Part shown: piece by piece, positions 60,645 to 64,000 of the stretch | How positions within the stretch are numbered: the stretch's first letter is position 1 | How the letters are laid out: each line of letters begins with the position of its first letter | Assembly (NCBI RefSeq): GCF_000719705.1 | Contig: NZ_JOHO01000008.1 | Coordinates: forward strand, 62,001 to 126,000 | Length of the DNA stretch: 64,000 nucleotides | DNA from: Streptomyces sp. NRRL S-350 | GTDB lineage: Bacteria > Actinomycetota > Actinomycetes > Streptomycetales > Streptomycetaceae | Reading direction: 5' to 3' | Program-made: the position numbers and the translations under genes | Notes under the pieces: model-generated | Database searches by the model: none | The model's input: the letters and a program-made list of their open reading frames with translations, nothing else | Told to the model about the DNA's origin: nothing

Positions 60645-61996
60645 TGGACACTCAGCACTACGGAAGCACCGGCGGACCGGCCCCGGAGGCGGAGGCCCGC
60701 GACACCACCGAGGGCCGGGTCTTCACCGTCACCGGCGGCGACTGGGGCGAGGTGGTCGAGGCGGTCGGCCGGGCCGACGACGAGCGCATCATCGTCAACA
60801 TGGGCCCCCAGCACCCGTCCACCCACGGTGTGCTGCGGTTGATCCTGGAGATCGACGGCGAGACGGTGAAGGAGGCCCGCTGCGGCATCGGCTACCTCCA
60901 CACCGGCATCGAGAAGAACATGGAGTTCCGCAGCTGGGTCCAGGGCACCACCTTCGTGACCCGCATGGACTACCTGACCCCGTTGTTCAACGAGGCCGCC
61001 TACTGCCTGGCGGTCGAGAAGCTGCTCGGCATCACCGACGACGTCCCGGACCGGGCCAGCGTCATCCGGGTGATGATGATGGAGCTCAACCGGATCGCCT
61101 CGCACCTGGTCTGCCTGGCCACCGGCGGCATGGAGATCGGGTCCACCACCCTGATGATCTACGGCTTCCGGGACCGCGAGCTGATCCTGGACGTCTTCGA
61201 GCTGGTCACCGGCCTGCGCATGAACCACGCGTACGTGCGCCCGGGAGGTCTCGCCCAGGACCTGCCGCCCGGCGCCGTCGACCAGATCCGCGAGGCCGTC
61301 AAGGTCTTCCGCTCCCGGATGCACGAGTACGACAAACTCGCCACCGGGAACCCGGTGTTCAAGGCCCGCCTGGTCGACGTCGGCTTCCTGGACCTGCCCG
61401 GCTGCCTGGCGCTCGGCGCCACCGGCCCGATCCTGCGCGCCACCGGCCTGCCGCACGACCTGCGCAAGACCGACCCGTACTGCGGCTACGAGGACTACGA
61501 CTTCGAGGTCGCGATCGCCGACAGCGCCGACTCCTACGGCCGCTTCCTGATCCGCCTGGAGGAGATGAAGCAGTCGCTGCGGATCGTCGAGCAGTGCCTG
61601 GACCGGCTGCGCCCGGGCCCGGTCATGGTGGCGGACAAGAAGATCGCCTGGCCCGCCCAACTGGCCGTCGGCCCGGACGGGATGGGCAACTCGCTCGACC
61701 ACATCCGCAAGATCATGGGCACCTCGATGGAGGCCCTGATCCACCACTTCAAGCTGGTCACCGAGGGCTTCCGGGTCCCGGTCGGCCAGGCGTACGCGGC
61801 GGTCGAGTCGCCGAAGGGCGAGCTGGGCGTGCACGTGGTCAGCGACGGCGGAACACGCCCGTACCGGGTCCACTTCCGGGATCCGTCGTTCACCAATCTG
61901 CAGACGATGGCGGCGATGTGCGAGGGCGGCCAGGTCGCCGACGTGATCGTCGCGGTGGCCGGGATCGACCCGGTGATGGGAGGCGTGGACCGGTGA
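60644..61996 (+). CDS. nuoD: NADH-quinone oxidoreductase subunit D
   Basis: A 450-residue 49-kDa-type subunit that, with NuoB, forms the quinone cavity. Quinone-site and family motifs are [36 protein letters not shown] and the C-terminal [21 protein letters not shown] 60644 overlaps the nuoC stop. The menaquinone it reduces is made by the mqn genes earlier in the window. Confidence 0.97.
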   Translation: MDTQHYGSTGGPAPEAEARDTTEGRVFTVTGGDWGEVVEAVGRADDERIIVNMGPQHPSTHGVLRLILEIDGETVKEARCGIGYLHTGIEKNMEFRSWVQGTTFVTRMDYLTPLFNEAAYCLAVEKLLGITDDVPDRASVIRVMMMELNRIASHLVCLATGGMEIGSTTLMIYGFRDRELILDVFELVTGLRMNHAYVRPGGLAQDLPPGAVDQIREAVKVFRSRMHEYDKLATGNPVFKARLVDVGFLDLPGCLALGATGPILRATGLPHDLRKTDPYCGYEDYDFEVAIADSADSYGRFLIRLEEMKQSLRIVEQCLDRLRPGPVMVADKKIAWPAQLAVGPDGMGNSLDHIRKIMGTSMEALIHHFKLVTEGFRVPVGQAYAAVESPKGELGVHVVSDGGTRPYRVHFRDPSFTNLQTMAAMCEGGQVADVIVAVAGIDPVMGGVDR

Positions 61997-62763
61997 CCAA
62001 CGTCGAACTCGGACTGCCGGCACTGCCGGCCGCACCCTACCCCGAGGAGGTGCACGCCCGGCTGGCCGCCGACGCCGCCGAGCTGATCGGCCGCTACCCG
62101 CAGCCCCGTTCGGCGCTGCTGCCGCTGCTGCACCTGGTGCAGGCCGAGGAGGGCTTCGTCAGCCCGACCGGGATCCGCTTCTGCGCCGAGCAGCTGGACC
62201 TCACCACCGCAGAGGTCACCGCCGTCGCGACGTTCTACACCATGTACCGGCGCCGCCCGGCCGGGAAGTACCACGTGGGGGTCTGCACCAACACCCTGTG
62301 CGCGGTGCTCGGCGGCGACCAGATCTTCGCCGAGCTCCAGGAGCACCTGGACCTCCGGAACAACGAGACCACCGAGGACGGTGAGATCTCGATCGAGCAC
62401 ATCGAGTGCAACGCGGCCTGCGACTACGCGCCCGTGGTGATGGTCAACTGGGAGTTCTTCGACAACCAGACCCCGGAGAGCGCCCGGCAGCTGGTCGACG
62501 ACCTGCGCGCCGGCCGCGAGGTCCGGCCCACCCGGGGCGCCCGGCTGTGCGGCTTCAAGGAGACCGCCCGGATCCTGGCCGGCTTCCCGGACGAGCGCCC
62601 GGGCGCCAACGACGAGTCCGGCGCCGGTGGCGCCCCCTCCCTGGCCGGCCTGCGCCTGGCCCGCGGCGAGGCCCTGCCCGGGACCACCGGCACCAGGGTG
62701 GTCGCACCCCGCCACGAACCGCCCCGCCACGACGGCGACGGCCCGGAAGGGAGCGAGGCGTGA
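61993..62763 (+). CDS. nuoE: NADH-quinone oxidoreductase subunit E
   Basis: A 256-residue thioredoxin-fold subunit with the N1a 2Fe-2S cluster. The ligands C98, C103 (VGVCTNTLC) and C139, C143 (IECNAACDY) are all present. It has a C-terminal extension of about 75 Gly/Pro/Arg-rich residues beyond the usual fold. GTG 61993 overlaps the nuoD stop; its TGA overlaps the nuoF ATG. Confidence 0.96.
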   Translation: MTNVELGLPALPAAPYPEEVHARLAADAAELIGRYPQPRSALLPLLHLVQAEEGFVSPTGIRFCAEQLDLTTAEVTAVATFYTMYRRRPAGKYHVGVCTNTLCAVLGGDQIFAELQEHLDLRNNETTEDGEISIEHIECNAACDYAPVVMVNWEFFDNQTPESARQLVDDLRAGREVRPTRGARLCGFKETARILAGFPDERPGANDESGAGGAPSLAGLRLARGEALPGTTGTRVVAPRHEPPRHDGDGPEGSEA

Positions 62764-64000
62764 TGACCGCCGCCGAGCCGGCCGAGAAGCTGCTCACCCC
62801 CGTCCTCTCCGACTCCTGGGACGACAGCCGCCCCTGGACGCTGGACACCTACCGCCGCCACCACGGCTACGAGGGTCTCAAGGCGGCCCTCGCCATGCCC
62901 CCGGACGACGTGATCGCCCTGGTCAAGGACGCCGGACTGCGCGGCCGCGGCGGCGCCGGCTTCCCGACCGGGATGAAGTGGCAGTTCATCCCGCAGAACG
63001 ACGGCAAGCCGCACTACCTGGTGGTCAACGCGGACGAGTCCGAGCCGGGCACCTGCAAGGACATCCCGCTGCTGTTCGCCAACCCGCACTCGCTGATCGA
63101 GGGCATGGTCATCGCCTCCTACGCGATCCGCTGCGACCACGCGTTCATCTACCTGCGCGGCGAGGTCGTCCCGGTGCTGCGCCGGCTGCACGCGGCCGTC
63201 GCCGAGGCGTACCGGGCGGGCCTGCTCGGCCGGAACATCCTGGGCTCCGGCGTCGACCTCGACATCACCGTGCACGCCGGCGCCGGCGCGTACATCTGCG
63301 GTGAGGAGACGGCGCTGCTGGACTCGTTGGAGGGCCGCCGCGGCCAGCCCAGGCTGCGGCCCCCGTTCCCGGCGATCGCCGGCCTCTACGCCTGCCCGAC
63401 GGTGGTCAACAACGTCGAGTCGATCGCCTCGGTGCCGCCGATCCTGGCCCGCGGCAAGGACTGGTTCAAGGGCCTGGGCACCGAGAAGTCCCCCGGCTTC
63501 ACGCTCTACTCGCTCTCCGGCCACGTGACCAACCCGGGACAGTACGAGGCCCCACTGGGCGTGACGCTGCGTCAGCTGCTCGACCTCAGCGGCGGCATCC
63601 GCGCCGGACACCGGCTGAAGTTCTGGACGCCGGGCGGCTCCTCCACCCCGATGTTCACCGACGAGCACCTCGACGTCCCGCTGGACTACGAGGGCGTGGG
63701 CGCGGCCGGTTCGATGCTGGGCACCAAGGCACTGCAGGTCTTCGACGAGACCACCTGCGTGGTGCGGGCCGTCACCCGGTGGACCGAGTTCTACGCCCAC
63801 GAGTCGTGCGGCAAGTGCACCCCCTGCCGGGAGGGCACCTACTGGCTGGTCCAACTGCTCAAGCGGATCGAGGCCGGTGCCGGCGTCGAGGGGGACCTGG
63901 AGAAGCTCCTCGACATCGCCGACAACATCAACGGCAAGTCCTTCTGCGCGCTGGGCGACGGCGCGGCGAGCCCGATCGTCTCCTCGCTCCAGCACTTCCG
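62763..64000 (+). CDS. nuoF: NADH-quinone oxidoreductase subunit F, cut by the right edge
   Basis: The first 412 codons of the NADH-binding flavoprotein. GLRGRGGAGFPTGMKW binds NADH and FMN, GAYICGEETALLDSLEGRRG is conserved, and three ligands of cluster N3 are seen in ESCGKCTPCREG with the fourth in KSFCALGDGA. This is nearly the whole protein; the end and presumably nuoG onward lie outside. ATG 62763 overlaps nuoE. Confidence 0.96.
   Translation, partial: MTAAEPAEKLLTPVLSDSWDDSRPWTLDTYRRHHGYEGLKAALAMPPDDVIALVKDAGLRGRGGAGFPTGMKWQFIPQNDGKPHYLVVNADESEPGTCKDIPLLFANPHSLIEGMVIASYAIRCDHAFIYLRGEVVPVLRRLHAAVAEAYRAGLLGRNILGSGVDLDITVHAGAGAYICGEETALLDSLEGRRGQPRLRPPFPAIAGLYACPTVVNNVESIASVPPILARGKDWFKGLGTEKSPGFTLYSLSGHVTNPGQYEAPLGVTLRQLLDLSGGIRAGHRLKFWTPGGSSTPMFTDEHLDVPLDYEGVGAAGSMLGTKALQVFDETTCVVRAVTRWTEFYAHESCGKCTPCREGTYWLVQLLKRIEAGAGVEGDLEKLLDIADNINGKSFCALGDGAASPIVSSLQHF

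Overview
The window is a stretch of high-GC actinobacterial chromosome. The strong GC bias, frequent GTG/TTG starts, sparse AT-rich promoters and gene content (a DmdR1/IdeR iron regulator, futalosine-pathway menaquinone genes, a Rex-like box before the nuo operon, many MFS, GNAT, TetR and MarR genes, DUF397, DUF4097, DUF4229) point to the Streptomycetaceae (Streptomyces or Kitasatospora). No rRNA, tRNA, CRISPR array, transposase or integrase was seen, so this is mostly chromosomal core with accessory islands.

Layout. 1-7645: a VOC protein cut by the window edge, a MarR/MFS pair, GNAT, thpR, a 31-codon membrane peptide, serC, a citrate synthase with an unusual active-site residue, and pdxH. 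7646-19446: the most interesting region, an FxSxx-COOH (Fxs) peptide-modification locus. It has a 63-residue precursor ending FNSSI (fxsA), a radical SAM/SPASM maturase fused to an HExxH domain (fxsB), an aminoglycoside-N3-acetyltransferase-like enzyme, a TIR protein (fxsC) and a 1335-residue ParA-like/TIR/NB-ARC/TPR protein (fxsT). A leftward block of DUF397, DUF4097 and an alpha/beta hydrolase is embedded between the two halves. 19502-24976: a dehydrogenase lacking its catalytic Arg, an anchored hypothetical protein, an alpha/beta hydrolase with an early TTA codon, a SLATT/DUF4231-like membrane protein, a SIS protein and dmdR1.

25407-42238: a prim-pol-like protein, an HTH/TPR regulator, a Pro-rich anchored protein, an orphan substrate-binding lipoprotein, purU, an ECF-type sigma factor translationally coupled to a zinc anti-sigma protein, an RsbW-like ATPase, a GlxA-like AraC regulator divergent from an MFS gene, GNAT, DUF4229, LacI and another MFS gene with a palindromic operator. 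42757-51917: a dicarboxylate symporter, a cold-shock gene with an attenuator-like leader, then menaquinone genes: mqnA, mqnC, a degenerate amidohydrolase, the demethylmenaquinone methyltransferase and a geranylgeranyl-reductase-family flavoprotein. 52121-58385: a secreted cyclophilin, TetR divergent from a hexapeptide acetyltransferase with two matching operators, an EamA exporter, and a two-component system divergent from a membrane protein. 58906-64000: nuoABCDEF, running off the right edge.

How it fits together. The mqn genes make menaquinone, which NuoA-F (complex I) reduces using NADH. The Rex-like box before nuoA would tie that to the NADH/NAD+ ratio. The Fxs locus looks like a self-contained peptide modification and sensing system with no exporter or peptidase recognised nearby. 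Start sites were chosen from Shine-Dalgarno spacing and family alignment from memory. No database search was run.
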